From Phragmites australis (taxonomy: Eukaryota > Streptophyta > Magnoliopsida > Poales > Poaceae), in NCBI RefSeq assembly GCF_958298935.1, contig NC_084931.1, positions 12,179,334-12,243,333 of the forward strand: a stretch of 64,000 bases of DNA, read 5' to 3'. Position numbers and translations under genes: made by a program. Shown here piece by piece: positions 1 through 12,079 of the stretch (positions within the stretch are counted from its first letter, which is position 1; every line of letters starts with the position of its first letter). The notes below the pieces were generated by a model, which made no database searches, was not told the DNA's origin, and saw only the letters and a program-made list of their open reading frames with translations.

Positions 1-542
1 AATTTACCAAATTGTATTCAGGTTTGGTTGCCAGCGATTTAGTGTGATCTTCGGTCTAATGGAATCCATATTCCATATAAAAAAAGAAGAAGAAAAGGAA
101 AACCATCTATCAGCCTAGCGAATTGCTCTTTTTTTTTTCCACACTTCCTCATCTTTCGAGGAAGTTCACAGCAACCTACTTTAAAGCGGTTTCGTTTTAA
201 TGAACGGTGAGTTATAAAATCCTTAATGCCATCTGATATTATTCCTTTATCTTACCTACGTAATTGCTGCTACAGGTGATCTAGAATCTAGTGAAACAAT
301 GCTTAAATGCGCGCACCACTATACAAGAAATAAAAAGATCCAAATTAAAAGAGAAATTCTAGAGTGATCTGATCTAAATCATCTATATTCACATATACCC
401 CAAAATCCAAGCAATTTCTTTTCAAGCATCATAACACTAGTTGTAATTATGGTTGTTCTCTGATATCTGCATAATTTAAGCATTAGAAGGCTTTTGTTTG
501 TTATTTTTTCTAGATTTTGAAAAATAAATCTGTATAATTAGT
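1..542. other. Unassigned AT-rich sequence left of element A
   Basis: No coding frame of note. The sequence does not match the corresponding part of the 5' LTR at 7227-8040, so homology between the two LTRs of element A starts only near 543. This stretch is either flanking DNA that replaced the missing LTR end or a later insertion into the LTR. I see nothing else in it. Confidence 0.5.
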
Positions 543-2633
543 TTTTTACCTCTTAGCACGTGCATACCCACTAAGGTTTCATCATCGTGTGAATACACCT
601 CATCAATGGATGGTCTACACAATGCTGAGAGTATGCAAAATTATTTGCTAGATCCATCCCATTCTAGACTTATGGTTGTACTGTTTACTCCGAAAGATCA
701 CTCCATGAATCGGTCTTTAGATTTAAAAAGACTACCATAATCCAAGCATACATCATGTATCGGGCTCATCAAACCACTGCTCAAATCGCTATACCTTGTT
801 GCTACAAAAATTATACCATCATCTTTTATCATTATTGCATAGGACCATTATCATATTTCATAGAGTTATTATCATGATCACCATCCCAAAGCAATGGTAA
901 GCATCATCTACCCTTCTATAACTATAACCATAACTATGGCAATAAGAATGATAAGGCACAACTAAGGCAAAGTCTAACTCTTGAGATTCCAAAAAATTAT
1001 TCGCAGGCATAAATAAACATCATCACACATAAGATCACACTTTCCCATACATTCCCGTGAAAGAATGGTTGACAAGGTACAACTTCCTAAATATTAAAAC
1101 AGGACTAAAAAGACTAACTACAGATGAAATTATGTTATTTGAATTTTTTTCTAGAATTTTCCAGAGTCATCTATGATTTTTTGGTATTTATTAGCATTTA
1201 TTTGAATTATAAAACTATATAAAATAATATATAGAATTGAATAACATTATTAAAATTATTTTCTAATTTATTCCTATTTTAGAATTATTTTATTAAAGAA
1301 AAACATTATTTAAAGCATTAAAATAATTAATCTAATTATTAAATCCTATATATTGTGTCACTATTGGGCTTTATGATGTCAGTAGAACTAACAACATTTA
1401 CAAAGAAAAGTAAATGCTGACTGTGTAAACCATGTCAGCACAATGGCTGATGTGGCATTGCCATGTGCACATACGTGCTGATGCAACCGGTCCACAGAGT
1501 AGATGGCGTGGTAAACGGACAGGGTCAAGACCCTATGATGGCGCTATTTAGCTATTTCAATCTACACCATTGGTTCCTGATCGGACAACCTAGATCTAAT
1601 TTGAGAACGGGTATATAGATGATCTAATCCCAACCATACAACGGTGATTTGACGGTCGATAACTCACGTCACTCGATTCCGGTGTGAAGAATAGCGGCAC
1701 AATTGATACCCATAGTGGTGGGTTCACCCGAGATGGTTGGAACCTCGTCTCCGCATCCTAATGACTCCGACGAGCAGTGGAAGATAACCCCAGAAGATGG
1801 CGATCTGGTTTTGACTATGTGTCATCGTCGGTGAACTATGTAGAGGGCCAGTGATGTACAACTGCGATGCTTGGAGGTCAACGGCGCTACGGTTTCAATG
1901 GTGATTCCGCTTTGGTTCAAAGGGGGAAAGGTGTGGTGTGATGAGAGGGAGGGATGGGGTGCACATATATACCTAGGAGGGTGTGAGAATCCAAAATCAA
2001 TTCCATCTAGGGTTCGGGTGTCCTGTGGCTATACGATCGAATCCGATGTCAATTTCCTTCGATTTGAACACAATGATCTCCTTCGATTTGAATAGAGTGG
2101 CCATTGGAGATAAAGGGGGTTTTGGTCACGAGTCCGTAGCGATCATGTCTTCACAAACTTTGAGTCATTCTCCTATATTAGTTCGGCTGGAATGCGTCGG
2201 ATTTTGTGGTTTCGGACGGTGAACAGGAAGGAGGGAGTTGATTGGCGGAGGCAGTAGACGACGACCGAGTGGGCTTTAGCGTCGCACATGTAGCAGGCCA
2301 TATTGATGCGCATGATCCACGGAGAATAGGAGGTTAGAGAAAATAGCGGAACAAGCTAGGCTGAGCGATCAGGCAAGAAAGAGAAGAGGGAGGGAAGAGA
2401 AGAGTGGGCCACCGACCAGATTTGAGCCCAAACTGATTTTCTCATTTATTTTTCTTTTTATTTTTCTTCATTCTCTCTCTTTACTCCTATATTTGTATAT
2501 ATACTTGTATCCATAGTTATACCACATATATACTCTTAATATATAAATACATATAAGCACACCAAAGTAGTCAAATAATTCAAGCAACTTATATCGACAC
2601 ATATATGCATTTTTAACCTATAAAATAGCCCCC

Positions 2634-2691
<58 letters not shown>

Positions 2692-2816
2692 ACACATACA
2701 CTGTCACATGTATATGCATATGTCTGCATATATATATGGTTTTTGGTTTAAATTTTGTAAAAGTTTTATTTCTTATAAAAATTAGTTCTTTTGGGTTCAA
2801 GATTTAGGCTATTACA
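543..2816 (-). repeat. 3' LTR of element A (left copy, outer end missing)
   Basis: Two blocks match the right LTR: about 543-915 with 8040-8460, and 1973-2816 with 8461-9244. The stretch 916-1972 has no counterpart in the right copy. The LTR ends at 2816 in TGTAATAGCC (minus strand), next to a purine-rich tract. Open frames inside it, such as 1871-2095, are not conserved between copies and are not genes. Confidence 0.8.
2637..2683. repeat. (TA)n microsatellite inside the 3' LTR
   Basis: About 21 uninterrupted TA units. The same place in the right LTR (near 9077-9085) has only about four TA units, so the array expanded after the element inserted. Confidence 0.95.
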
Positions 2817-2831
2817 AAACCTACCCCTTAA
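2817..2831 (-). other. Polypurine tract of element A
   Basis: Read on the minus strand, TTAAGGGGTAGGTTT lies directly before the 3' LTR start, where plus-strand DNA synthesis is primed. Its position and purine content fit; the exact ends are inferred. Confidence 0.7.
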
Positions 2832-2844
2832 GTGAATCTCGTCC

Positions 2845-3075
2845 TTAAGATTTGGGCTGATCTCCAAACAGATAAGGAAACTCTACTTTTAGATCTTCTT
2901 CTTGCTCCCATATGGCTTCATCCTCACTATGGTGAGTCCACTGTACTTTGCACATATGGATAACCTTTCTATTAGTCACACACTCTTCTATTTTCAAAAT
3001 TTTAATCAGGTATTCTGAATAAGTCAGATTCTCTTGAGTATCTACTTCTTCCAATGGTAACTGTTCTTCTGGCAC
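2845..3075 (-). pseudogene. Chromodomain at the C-terminus of element A pol
   Basis: The open frame contains an aromatic/acidic chromodomain core: a VQWTHHSEDEAIWEQEEDL stretch followed by YLF. This is the usual ending of chromovirus integrases, which bind modified histones and steer insertion. It lies just upstream of the polypurine tract, as expected. The segment is open but is separated from the integrase core by frameshifts, so it is a relic. The family assignment rests on the motif and its position. Confidence 0.8.
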
Positions 3076-4400
3076 TCATAAGCACTTCTTTAACTATGAA
3101 ATGGGGAACACATCATGCACATCTCCTAGCTTAGGTGGCAATTCTGACTGATAAGCCACTTTTCTCCACATCTAGCAATTACATTAAATAGTTCGATATA
3201 CCGAGGTGCTAGTTTGCCTCTAACCACAAAACGATGTAGTCCTTTTAAAGGCGAAACCTTGATATACACATAATCTCCTATTTCAAAGGTCAACTCCCGA
3301 CGATGATTAACTGCATAACTCTTCGGTCTACACTATGCAGTCTTTAGCTTTTTTTGTATCTCTCGTCCTTGCTCCTCAACTTCTTTATGAATCTTATGTC
3401 CAAGCACTTGACCTTCTCTAGTTTCACTCCAATGCAAAGACGTTCTACACTTCCTTTCATACAATGCCTCGAATTGAGCCATATAAACTGGACTGGTAAT
3501 TATTGTTATACAAGAATTCTATATATGGTAGATTCTTATCCCAAATATTACGATTGTGGAGAGCACATGTTCGTAACATATCCTCGAGTATCATATTTAC
3601 ACTTTCGGTTTGACCATTTGTCTATGAAAGATACGTCGTGCTAAAGTTCAACTTCATATCGAGAGACTCATGTGGTTCTGCCAAAACCTTGAGGTAAATT
3701 GAGTACCTCTATCTAACACTATTCACTTTGGAACTCCATGCAAACATACAATCCTTGACATGTATAGCTTTGCTAACTTAGCTCCATTATAGGTAATCTT
3801 GACTGGAATAATGTGAGATACCTTAGTAAGTTGATCCACAATGACTAATATAGAAGCAAAGCCCGACTTCGTACATGGTAAACCAACTATAAAGTCCATA
3901 CCAATTTCTTCCCACTTCCATTCAAGTATCTTCAAAGGCCATAGCAACTCAGATGGTTTCTGATTTTCTACCTTCACACGCTACCATATATAACACAATG
4001 CCACATACTCGACAATTTCTCATTTCATACCAGGTCACCAATAACAATCCTGATACACTTAAGTACTACTTGAATAAATAGAGTAAGCCGACTCATGAGC
4101 TTCTTTAAGAACTATCTCCTTAAGCTGCTCCTAGTCTGGTACACAAATACGCTTGCCAAACCATACTATGCCTTTCTCGTCCTCTGAGAATTTTGGAACC
4201 TTTCCTACTTTGATATTCTCATGTTATGCCTATCCTTTTAGAATATTCTTGTCCAAAGTAGGTTCCACTACCATAGACATTGCTTCCATATCCGCTATGA
4301 ACCCTAAGTTAAGTCACCATAATTCTTCACATAAGGTTGGTTGAGCTCCTTGTAATATGATCATGTTACAGTATGCTTTCCAACTTAATGAATTTGCAAC
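3076..4400 (-). pseudogene. Integrase remnant of element A
   Basis: The best-preserved part is 3723-3977. It holds a core-domain start with a WKWEEIGMDFIVGLP segment carrying the first catalytic Asp, then VIVDQLTK and a GVPK segment that normally comes just before the second catalytic Asp. The frame breaks there and again before the chromodomain. Integrase would insert the retroelement cDNA; this copy cannot make a complete enzyme. Its place between RT/RNase H and the chromodomain is the normal Ty3/gypsy order. Confidence 0.8.
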
Positions 4401-5780
4401 TATATTTGGCTTTCCAGGATGGTAATAGATTCCCACATCATAATCCTTGATTAGCTATAACCATTTATGCTGTCTCAAGTTGAGATCTGTTTGCATGAAT
4501 ATATACTTCAAGCCTTTATGATCCGTATATATATACACCTTTTACCAATGAGGTACTGTCTGCATATCTTCAAAGCATGCACTACGACTACTAATTACAG
4601 ATCATGAGTTGGATAGTTCTTCTCATGAATTCTCATCTGTCTTGAAACATACGCTATGACTTGGCCTTCTTGCATCAAAACATCCAAGTCCTTGTCAAGA
4701 TGCATCACAATATATGCCAAAATTATTCTGGATATCAGGTAATACTAGCAATAGGGCTATGGTTAGCTTCTTCTTTAGCTCCTTGAAACTTGCCTCACAA
4801 GTGGCAGTCCATATATATTTCTTCTTTCTTAAGTATCTTTGTGAGTGGTTTAGCTATCTTGGAGAATCCTTTTATGAAGCAACGATAGTATCTGGCCAAA
4901 CCAAGAAAACTTCGTACTTCTGTAACACTTGTAGGTGACTTCCAATTCAGCACATATTTCACCATACTTGGGTCCATTGTGACTCCTCCGGCAGCTAAGA
5001 TATGTCCAAGAAATGACACTTCCTTACACTTGAACTCACAGTTTTTGAACTTAGCATACAAATGATATTCTCTAAGCTTCCCCAAAACTTTTCTTAGATA
5101 GTCCTCATGTTCTTCTTTACACTTTGAGTAAACCAGTATGTCATTGATAAACACTACTACAAACTTATCCAAATACTCCATAAAAACCATATTCATGAGG
5201 TACATGAAGTAAGCTAGGGCATTACTCAAACTAAATGACATGACTGTAAACTCATATAGTCCATAGCAGATAATAAAGGTTGTCTTAGGTATATCTGATA
5301 CCCGAATCTTTAACTAGTGATAACCTAACCTTAAGTTGATCTTTGAGAAAACACGACCTCTGGTGAGCTGGTCAAACAAATCTCGGATCCTAGGTAAGGG
5401 GTACTTATTCTTGATTGTAACATTGTTGAGTGCTCGGTCTATGAACATTCTTTGACGTCTGTCTTTCTTCTGCACAAAAAGCATGGGTGCTCCCCAAAGT
5501 GAGGAACTAGGGTGAACATAACCCTTCTCTTATAGCTCTTGAATCTGCTTCTTTAGTTCAACTAGGTCATTAGTAGGGATCCTATAGGGCCTTTTAGCTT
5601 AGGTGTAGTTCCAGGTACAAGATCAATAAGGAAATCGATATCTCGGTCCAATGGCATACCTAGCAATTCTTCTGGAATACGTTTGGAAACTCGCGAACTA
5701 TACAAATATAATCCATTGTCAATCCTTCTACATGATTCAGCTTGCATTCTTCCACTCATGGTGTGTCTACCACAAGTTCC
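4401..5780 (-). pseudogene. Reverse transcriptase / RNase H remnant of element A
   Basis: The 148-aa frame 4795-5241 spans the RT active-site region and the start of RNase H. The usual FIDD box reads FIND, so one of the two catalytic Asp residues is Asn. It is followed by ILVYSK, LGHIL and [14 protein letters not shown] motifs typical of gypsy RT. Upstream RT sequence (5242-5760) and RNase H sequence downstream (4401-4794) are interrupted by stops. The enzyme would copy element RNA into DNA; the altered active site and broken frame mean this copy is dead. Confidence 0.85.
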
Positions 5781-5811
5781 ACCTTAACTCCTCCTCCGTT
5801 GACCAAGATGA

Positions 5812-6180
5812 CTACTCTTCTACCACACTTACTCCTTTAAACTTTGCTAGCCAATCCATTCCAAGGCTCACATCTAGCCCATTTGATTCTAGGACAATCA
5901 GGTTGGCTGGGAAGTCTAGCCATCTTAATTTAAGATCTACTTTGGGGAATATGAGACTAGCTCTCATTTCTCCGCTAGTTGAGCTAATTAACATTTTATG
6001 TCTTGGAGTTGTTACTGGCATACTATACTTGGCAACATACTTGGATGTAATAAACGAATGCGAAGCTCTAAAATCAAACAAAACAGACGTAGGGGCTGAG
6101 TTGACAAGGAACATACCAAGTACAATGTCTGGTGCATCCTGAGCTTCTTCTGTGGTGACGTAGTCCATGCGTCCCTTCAC
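5812..6180 (-). pseudogene. Aspartic protease remnant of element A
   Basis: An open frame of 122 residues matches the retropepsin-like domain of gypsy elements. The active-site triad, normally D-S/T-G within VLFDSGASHSFI, reads DFRA here, so the catalytic loop is damaged. The downstream LGMDWL motif, typical for this family, is kept. The protease would cleave the Gag-Pol polyprotein. It lies between gag and RT as expected. Confidence 0.85.
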
Positions 6181-6304
6181 ATGGTTTTGCTGAGCTATGT
6201 GTGGTGGAGCAGGTGTCTGGTACTAGTTGTGATTCTAAGCTAGGGCAAGAGTCTTCACTAGAGTATTTAGATTGAACGACGCTGGTGTCTAATTCTGCCT
6301 CCTC

Positions 6305-7047
6305 TTAGGGCATTGATTGGCAAAGTGTCCAATCTCCTGACAGAGATGCATGGGTGGCCAGCTGTAGCCTGAGGGTTAGGGTTCTTAGCTGGGGTTGGGG
6401 TTGTTCTTGACCAAGATTGTTAGTATGTAGGTCGGGGTGCTGATGCTTAAGGTCTAAACTAAGTGGATGATTGCTGCTGATATCCATGCAATCTCTTGCT
6501 TGGAGGTGAGGTAGGTGTACGTGTAGCATCATCACGTAGACGATGGAGAAGGCACATGTTCTCTCCTTTAGCATCTTCCAAGCGCTGGCGAACAGTCTTC
6601 AGCTCCAGTAAAGTGTCATCATAGAGTCGATCCAAGGCATTGGTGAGTTGACCTTGTACTTGGAGTGTCGACTTTTCTTCGTTATAGTAGCATCGAACTC
6701 CAGTCTCTAGGCTTACGTGGCGAAGGATGGTGATGTAGCGGTACAATGACTCCTTGATCATTCATCCATAGTCCAGACACACACGATAGAGAGCTTGGCA
6801 TGCACAGTCACATGTGCCTTCTTCAAAGCTAGCCTTCTTCTCTCCGTCAAGTAGGTGCAAGTGACTCAAAATTCTCCCTTCTGAGTGCGTCTACCATAGA
6901 TGAAGATGGTGACACTCCACTCCGTACAGTTGTCTTGTCTTGTTCTCTCAAATAGTGGCTTCTTTTAGTATCCCATATCCGTGAGAACAGATCAAAGCAT
7001 CCTTGGTAGAATCCCATGACGTAATCCATTAGAATGGCGCACTTCAT
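6305..7047 (-). pseudogene. gag remnant of element A
   Basis: Fragments 6847-7047 and 6459-6761 lie immediately downstream of the primer binding site, where gag belongs. Near 6300-6360 one frame reads LCQEIGHFANQCPKRR, a zinc knuckle that has lost its first Cys. Gag forms the virus-like particle and the knuckle binds RNA. Stops and frameshifts separate the pieces. The assignment rests on position and the knuckle; the N-terminal part is not recognisable by eye. Confidence 0.65.
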
Positions 7048-7209
7048 TGAGATCCAAGGCCATCTATAAGTTTAAGCATTGGGTGGGATGAGTAAACCAT
7101 CTAAGAAGAGAGGAAGATTAGAGGTCTATGACCATAGCTTTTAGGTTTTCAGGTTTCTATCATTTTAAGGGCTAGCCATACTATCTAAGGCTGTGTCCTA
7201 GGTCAATAT

Positions 7210-7222
7210 GACTCTGATACCA
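7210..7222 (-). other. Primer binding site of element A
   Basis: Read on the minus strand, TGGTATCAGAGTC lies four bases after the 5' LTR. It is complementary to the 3' end of initiator methionine tRNA, the usual primer for this group, with one change from the common TGGTATCAGAGC. Confidence 0.85.
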
Positions 7223-7226
7223 CATT

Positions 7227-9244
7227 TGTCGAGACTAGTCCAAGAAAAAGATCAATCTTATCTATGCGCTGAGCCTAGAAATCAATCTCAATATATAGTG
7301 ACTTCATAGATGAATATCTTTACAATATCACACTTAATCGTCATTAAACATCTTACAAAACTAACATTCAAGGGCCAAGATCCAAATAAACTACAGCAGA
7401 ACTACGTAGACTCTAATCCTTCATGAGGACTCCACAAGCTAAACTGATGTAGAAAGCATCTTAGAATGATCCATCTCCGTCGAACTCTTCAATAGCTTCT
7501 CCAACTAAGTGTTTGGTAATAGCAAGAGTGAGCACATATCGTACTCAGCAAGTTGTGAGAAAATAAATATACATAGAAAGGGTTGACAATAATATGGCAA
7601 TATGGCTCTTTTGGAGAAAACAATATTTATGTAAAACATTTGGAAAGCGATAATAATTAAGTGAATAACAGTAAATAAACAACCACCTTAAAATTCCAAT
7701 CATCTTGACTTAACAAGCCTTCCAACACCTCAACCAAGGTTCCCACCACCAAGGTTGAACAACACATCAATCATAGTTCTCACCACTACGGTTGACCAAA
7801 CCAACCAAACTATCAAGTTCTAATCATGTGAGGTTTTCTTGCCTCTCATAACCTTAAGTACAGTTGATTAACCAATTTTACACTCTGCAGATGTTATACA
7901 CTTCACCCACAAGTCATGATCATACAGTACATTTTACCCACAAGTCATGATCATACTTTGTTGCTGGTATTCGATAGTATCTTACACACTTTCGAAGTGT
8001 GTCCCAAGTTGATCACTACAAAGCCTTTACAATGCCCCTCTCAACATGTGTATACCCGTTATGGTTTCACCGCTGTGTGAATACACCTCATCAACGGAAT
8101 CCCCCTATTGCACGAATGAAAACTTTGGAAGTACACCCTTCCATTCCACACAATCGAATGGTCTACACAATATTGAGAGTATACAAATTAATTGGTTAGG
8201 CCCATCCCATTTCAGGCTTGTGGTTGCACTGTTTACTTGGAAAGATCGGTTAACGAATCGGTTCTTAGATTTGAGCAAGACTACCACAACTAACCATACA
8301 TCATGTACCAGTCTTATCAAACCACTGCTCGAATTGCTATACCATGTTGCTTCAAAAATTATACCACCATCTTTTAATGTTGTTGTATAGCATCATTATC
8401 ATATTTCATATAGTCATTATTATGATCACCATCCCAAAGCAACGCTAAGCATCATCTACCCAGTAGGGCGTGAGGGTCCTAAATCGATTCCATCTAGGGT
8501 TTGGGTGTTTGGTGGTTATACGATCGAATCTAAGTTTGATTTCCTTCAGTTTTAACCCAATCACCATTGTAGATAAGGGGATTTTGGTCACGAGTTCCTG
8601 GCGATCATGTCTTGACAAACTTTGAGTCTTCTCCCATATGAGTCTAGCTAAATTGTGTCAAATTATGTGGTGGGTTCAGACGGTGAACAGGAAGGAGGGA
8701 GGGGGATAGGCGGAGGTTGAAGATGATAGCCGTGTGGGCTTCAGCATCGCGCGCATAGCAGGCCAGATCGGCGTGAACGGCCTAGGGAGAATAGGAGGGG
8801 AGAGAAAAGAGTGGAATAGGCTGGGCTAAGCGGTTGAGCCTTAAAGAAAAGGGGGAAGGGAGAGAAGAGTGGGCAGCCAGCCAGATTTGAGCCTGAACTG
8901 ATTTTCTCATTTCTTTTCTTTTTTCTTTTTCTTCCATCTCTCTCTCTTTACTCCTATATTTGTATATATACTTGTATTCGTAATTATACATATAAGCACA
9001 CCCAAGTAGTCAAGCAATTCAAGCAACTTATACTTACACATATATGCATTTTTAACCTATACAATAGCCCCCTTTCATATATATGTATATGTAAACATGT
9101 ACACATATAAACTATCACATGTATACGCATATGCATGTATGTATGTATGCATATACTTGGGGTTTTGTTTTCAATTTTTAAATTTTTTATTTCTTTTATA
9201 AAAACAAATTTTTATTTTTTGGGTTCATGATTTAGGCTGTTACA
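7227..9244 (-). repeat. 5' LTR of element A (internally deleted copy)
   Basis: 2,018 bp, TG...CA ended on the minus strand (TGTAACAGCC to CTCGACA). It aligns with the left LTR except that about 1,057 bp (left 916-1972) are missing at 8461. The junction shows a short shared ACCC, which suggests an illegitimate-recombination deletion. The many short frames inside it are not genes. Confidence 0.85.
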
Positions 9245-9448
9245 GGTAAACTGTGAGCCCCAAGGCTCCAGGCAGGAATGGTGATGGGAGAAAGGCGCTG
9301 GAGAGGGACAAGATCTCGAAGCGACCGTGCAGCGTGACGATGGCTCCTAGCAGGGCTGCGGGCTGCCTTAGTGTCACGTTGGCGAAGACAGTGCTCCCGG
9401 AGAGCACGGACACCTCGCACTGGCAACTCGCAAATGTGGCTATGGCTT
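9245..9448 (-). pseudogene. Partial AHL gene fragment (PPC domain)
   Basis: The sequence matches the AHL coding region at about 19500-19708 in the same orientation. It covers residues of about 130-200 of the AHL protein and is still open, with the core GRFEIL motif kept and one codon lost. Many of the differences are C-to-T or G-to-A changes, the pattern expected from decay of methylated cytosines. The match stops exactly at the LTR end on the left and at the CACTA terminus on the right. It has no start, no AT-hook and no C-terminus, so it is a relic of a second AHL copy, not a working gene. Confidence 0.9.
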
Positions 9449-9830
9449 CACTACTATACAAACCTTTGTACTAATGGTTCAAAAAACCCGTGCAGGATGT
9501 TTTTTTAGAACCATCTATAGCAAAGTCTATACAAATTAGATTTGTACAAATGGTTCAATCGTCTGTACAAATGATTTATACAAACACCTCTCGAGTGGAC
9601 CCGTCTATACTAATCGATAAGCACAGCTGACTCTAGTTTGAAACTGTATGTACTAATCAATGCATACAGATGTCTCATCACTAGAGCTATTTAACTATTC
9701 TATGATCACATATGGCTCCATTATGAAACTATCTGTACTAATCAATATGTACAGACGGTTCCAGTCTTGCACTATTTGAACTATTCAATTAGTATAGATG
9801 GTTGCTCATGTGGCTGCAGTCTAGAAGCAT
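9449..9830. repeat. Left subterminal repeats of E0
   Basis: Repeated direct and inverted copies of motifs such as TTTGTACTAATGGTTC, CGTCTATACTAAT and GTACAGACGGTTC. In CACTA elements such arrays bind the element's own DNA-binding protein. Related copies occur at 17150-17475. Confidence 0.75.
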
Positions 9831-10147
9831 TTATAATAATCATTAATACAATACTGAATTTATATAATATAGAATTTGCACAGCCATATACAAACAACCA
9901 ATCAAACCTCTTTATTTATCAAGAAATGTTCATACAAAGACTAATGTCACAAAGTCATTATTTTGATCACAAGGCAAATATGTCATGTACAATCAGTCCA
10001 TAAAATGTCCACAAGTCAAATAGATGATATACAAGTCCATTAGATGTCCGACATGCTCAAGGATGACATAGAAGTAGAGTTGCTTGTCCACTTAGTTTAC
10101 TCAGTCGTTCCAGGACCTGCAAGCATGGAGGCAAAACGAAGATAATC

Positions 10148-11748
10148 TGTAGCGAAAATAGCTCTATTAGGCCATAATTGTGATTTTGATGATTAATGAC
10201 AATATAGTCATTGGGATTAACATGTTTGTCAAGAATATATGCTAGTAGGCCTTATAGATACAATACATCAAGATGTCACCGCAGCTAAGACAAAGTTTGA
10301 TTGAATTGAAAGTCTTAGAAGATTTGATCTCACCGGATGGTCCGCGGTATTCAGGGGTTGAACTCACTAGAGTATTTTGTCCAGAGGCAAAGTGAAGGCT
10401 GATGACTTCACCGGATGGTCTAGTGTTCTGTGTGTTAAACTCACCGGCGTATTTTTGAAAAAGGGGGAGAACATTGATGACCTCGCCAAATAATCTAGTG
10501 ATCTGCACTAGGTAACATCGGAGTATTTCTTGTAGAGAAGAATGCAAGTTCAGAAGACGGAAGATCAACCAACCGGATGGTCCAGTGCTTGGTTTGTGCA
10601 CATCGGATTATAACACCGAAGCATTTATTGCAGAGACAACTACAAGTGTTGAAGAATGAAGAACAACCCATCGGAAGGTCCGGTGCTCTGAAGATGAATG
10701 CACTGGAGCATTTTGCACAGAGAAGATGCAAAGGTTCAGATGACTCAAAATAACTCACCGGAGTTCCGGTGATGGATTTGAAGGTACACCAGAGTGTCCA
10801 GTATTCATAGAGGCATTGAATGGAGTTCCACCGACTAGTTTCTGAGGTTATACTCACCGGATAATCTGGTGTTAGTACTACTGTTCTCACCGGATCATCT
10901 GGTATTATCAGCTTTTCTGAGTCGTTGGGAAAATGACTAGTTGGCGAGTTTGAAGCTATAAATACTTCTCCACTAAGTCATTTGAAGGTGTGACATGCTG
11001 CTGGAGTCTAGAGGAAGCTCATACACATTTGAAAAGAAATAGTGCTTAAAGTGATCATCAAAGCGATTAAGCACGAGATTAGTGAGTTGTAGCTAGGTAT
11101 TGCAGGTTGAAGAAGGGATCAAGGAGTGATCCTAGCTTGTACCGAGAAGTATGTCAGCACCTTGGAGCCTTGGTGACTCGCCGATATCTTGGGCCTTAGT
11201 GGCTCAAGCTTGTTGACTCTCCGACTTGGTGTGGAGCAATGAGAAGATACGTGTACGGGGACGTGGGCACTCTTGCCTTGGTAGCTCAAGCTTCGAAGTG
11301 ATCATGATGGTAAGTGACCGAAAGAGAGGCTAGTAGTGAGACCTTGCCTTCGTGGCTTGGTGGCTCATCCGGCTTGAGTCCTTGCAAAAAATAGTGGCTT
11401 GGTGGCTCAAGAGTCATGATCGGGTGCCGACCGGGAGCATATCCTTGATAAAACTCCAACATGAACTAAGGATGGCATTCATATCATCCATACCATGGGT
11501 TAAAAATCCTTTGTGTCGATTTTATCTTTCTACCTTATTTATGTTTCTGTATTTACATACTTGCAATTTATCTTGCTAGAATAGGTTACAATCCTTTTAA
11601 GTGGTAGAGGAAATACACTAGATAAATCTAATGCACATTTAGATAGAAATTGAGATAGGTTTATCTTGTGAAATTTTTTGAGCCAATTTAGTTTAGGTTT
11701 CTAATTGTCATAATTTACCCCCCTCTTAGGATGTCACCGTTCCTCACA
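10148..11748 (+). mobile_element. Solo LTR L1 (Ty1/copia), TSD TAATC
   Basis: 1,601 bp starting TGTAGCGAAAAT and ending CTCACA. It is flanked by a perfect 5-bp duplication, TAATC at 10143-10147 and 11749-11753. A second copy in opposite orientation lies at 14673-16153. No internal retroelement sequence adjoins it, so it is a solo LTR left by LTR-LTR recombination. It holds many near-palindromic motifs of the type CACCGGATGGTCCGGTG between about 10320 and 10900. The lineage looks SIRE/Maximus-like from its start sequence; that is inference. Confidence 0.9.
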
Positions 11749-11753
11749 TAATC

Positions 11754-12079
11754 AAACGAAGAACATGTAAGATAACAAAACTAAGTAAAAATAGAGAAAT
11801 GATTTAGTGCAGCCTTTAAAAAGGTAAATCTTTACATGTAAGATATTTTTGTGGCACAAAGTTATCATAATCATGAAATTCGTTGCTCTCCTTTAAGATC
11901 TCGCCAAGTATGAAATAGATGAAGAGTATTTCAACACTCGTGATCGCATCAATGTTGAGTGTATTTGCAAAAAAATTATATGCTTGTAGAAGAAAAATAA
12001 AATAGTTTTGCACAATGAAACATGCATTTTAATATACTATAATGATATTAATCGGTGGATATACTGGTGAACTAGAACC
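11754..12079. other. Degenerate E0 interior, no readable gene
   Basis: Sequence between L1 and the protease remnant. It should hold the 3' end of the second E0 gene, but I could not read a conserved frame. Confidence 0.4.

Larger units (their letters stand above)
543..9244 (-). mobile_element. Element A: degenerate Ty3/gypsy chromovirus (Tekay/Del-like)
   Basis: The order along the minus strand is LTR (9244-7227), primer binding site, gag, protease, reverse transcriptase/RNase H, integrase, chromodomain, polypurine tract, LTR (2816-543). Integrase after reverse transcriptase defines Ty3/gypsy, and a C-terminal chromodomain defines the chromovirus branch. The LTR begins TGTAACAGCC on the minus strand, as is common in the Tekay/Del group, so the lineage is inferred from that plus the long LTR. 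All coding domains are broken by stops and frameshifts, and catalytic residues are changed. No target duplication could be read because the left LTR end is missing. Confidence 0.88.

Noticed and set aside
1871..2222. Two short plus-strand genes in the left LTR
   Set aside because: They lie within LTR sequence, and the homologous stretch of the right LTR is partly deleted and does not keep the frames.
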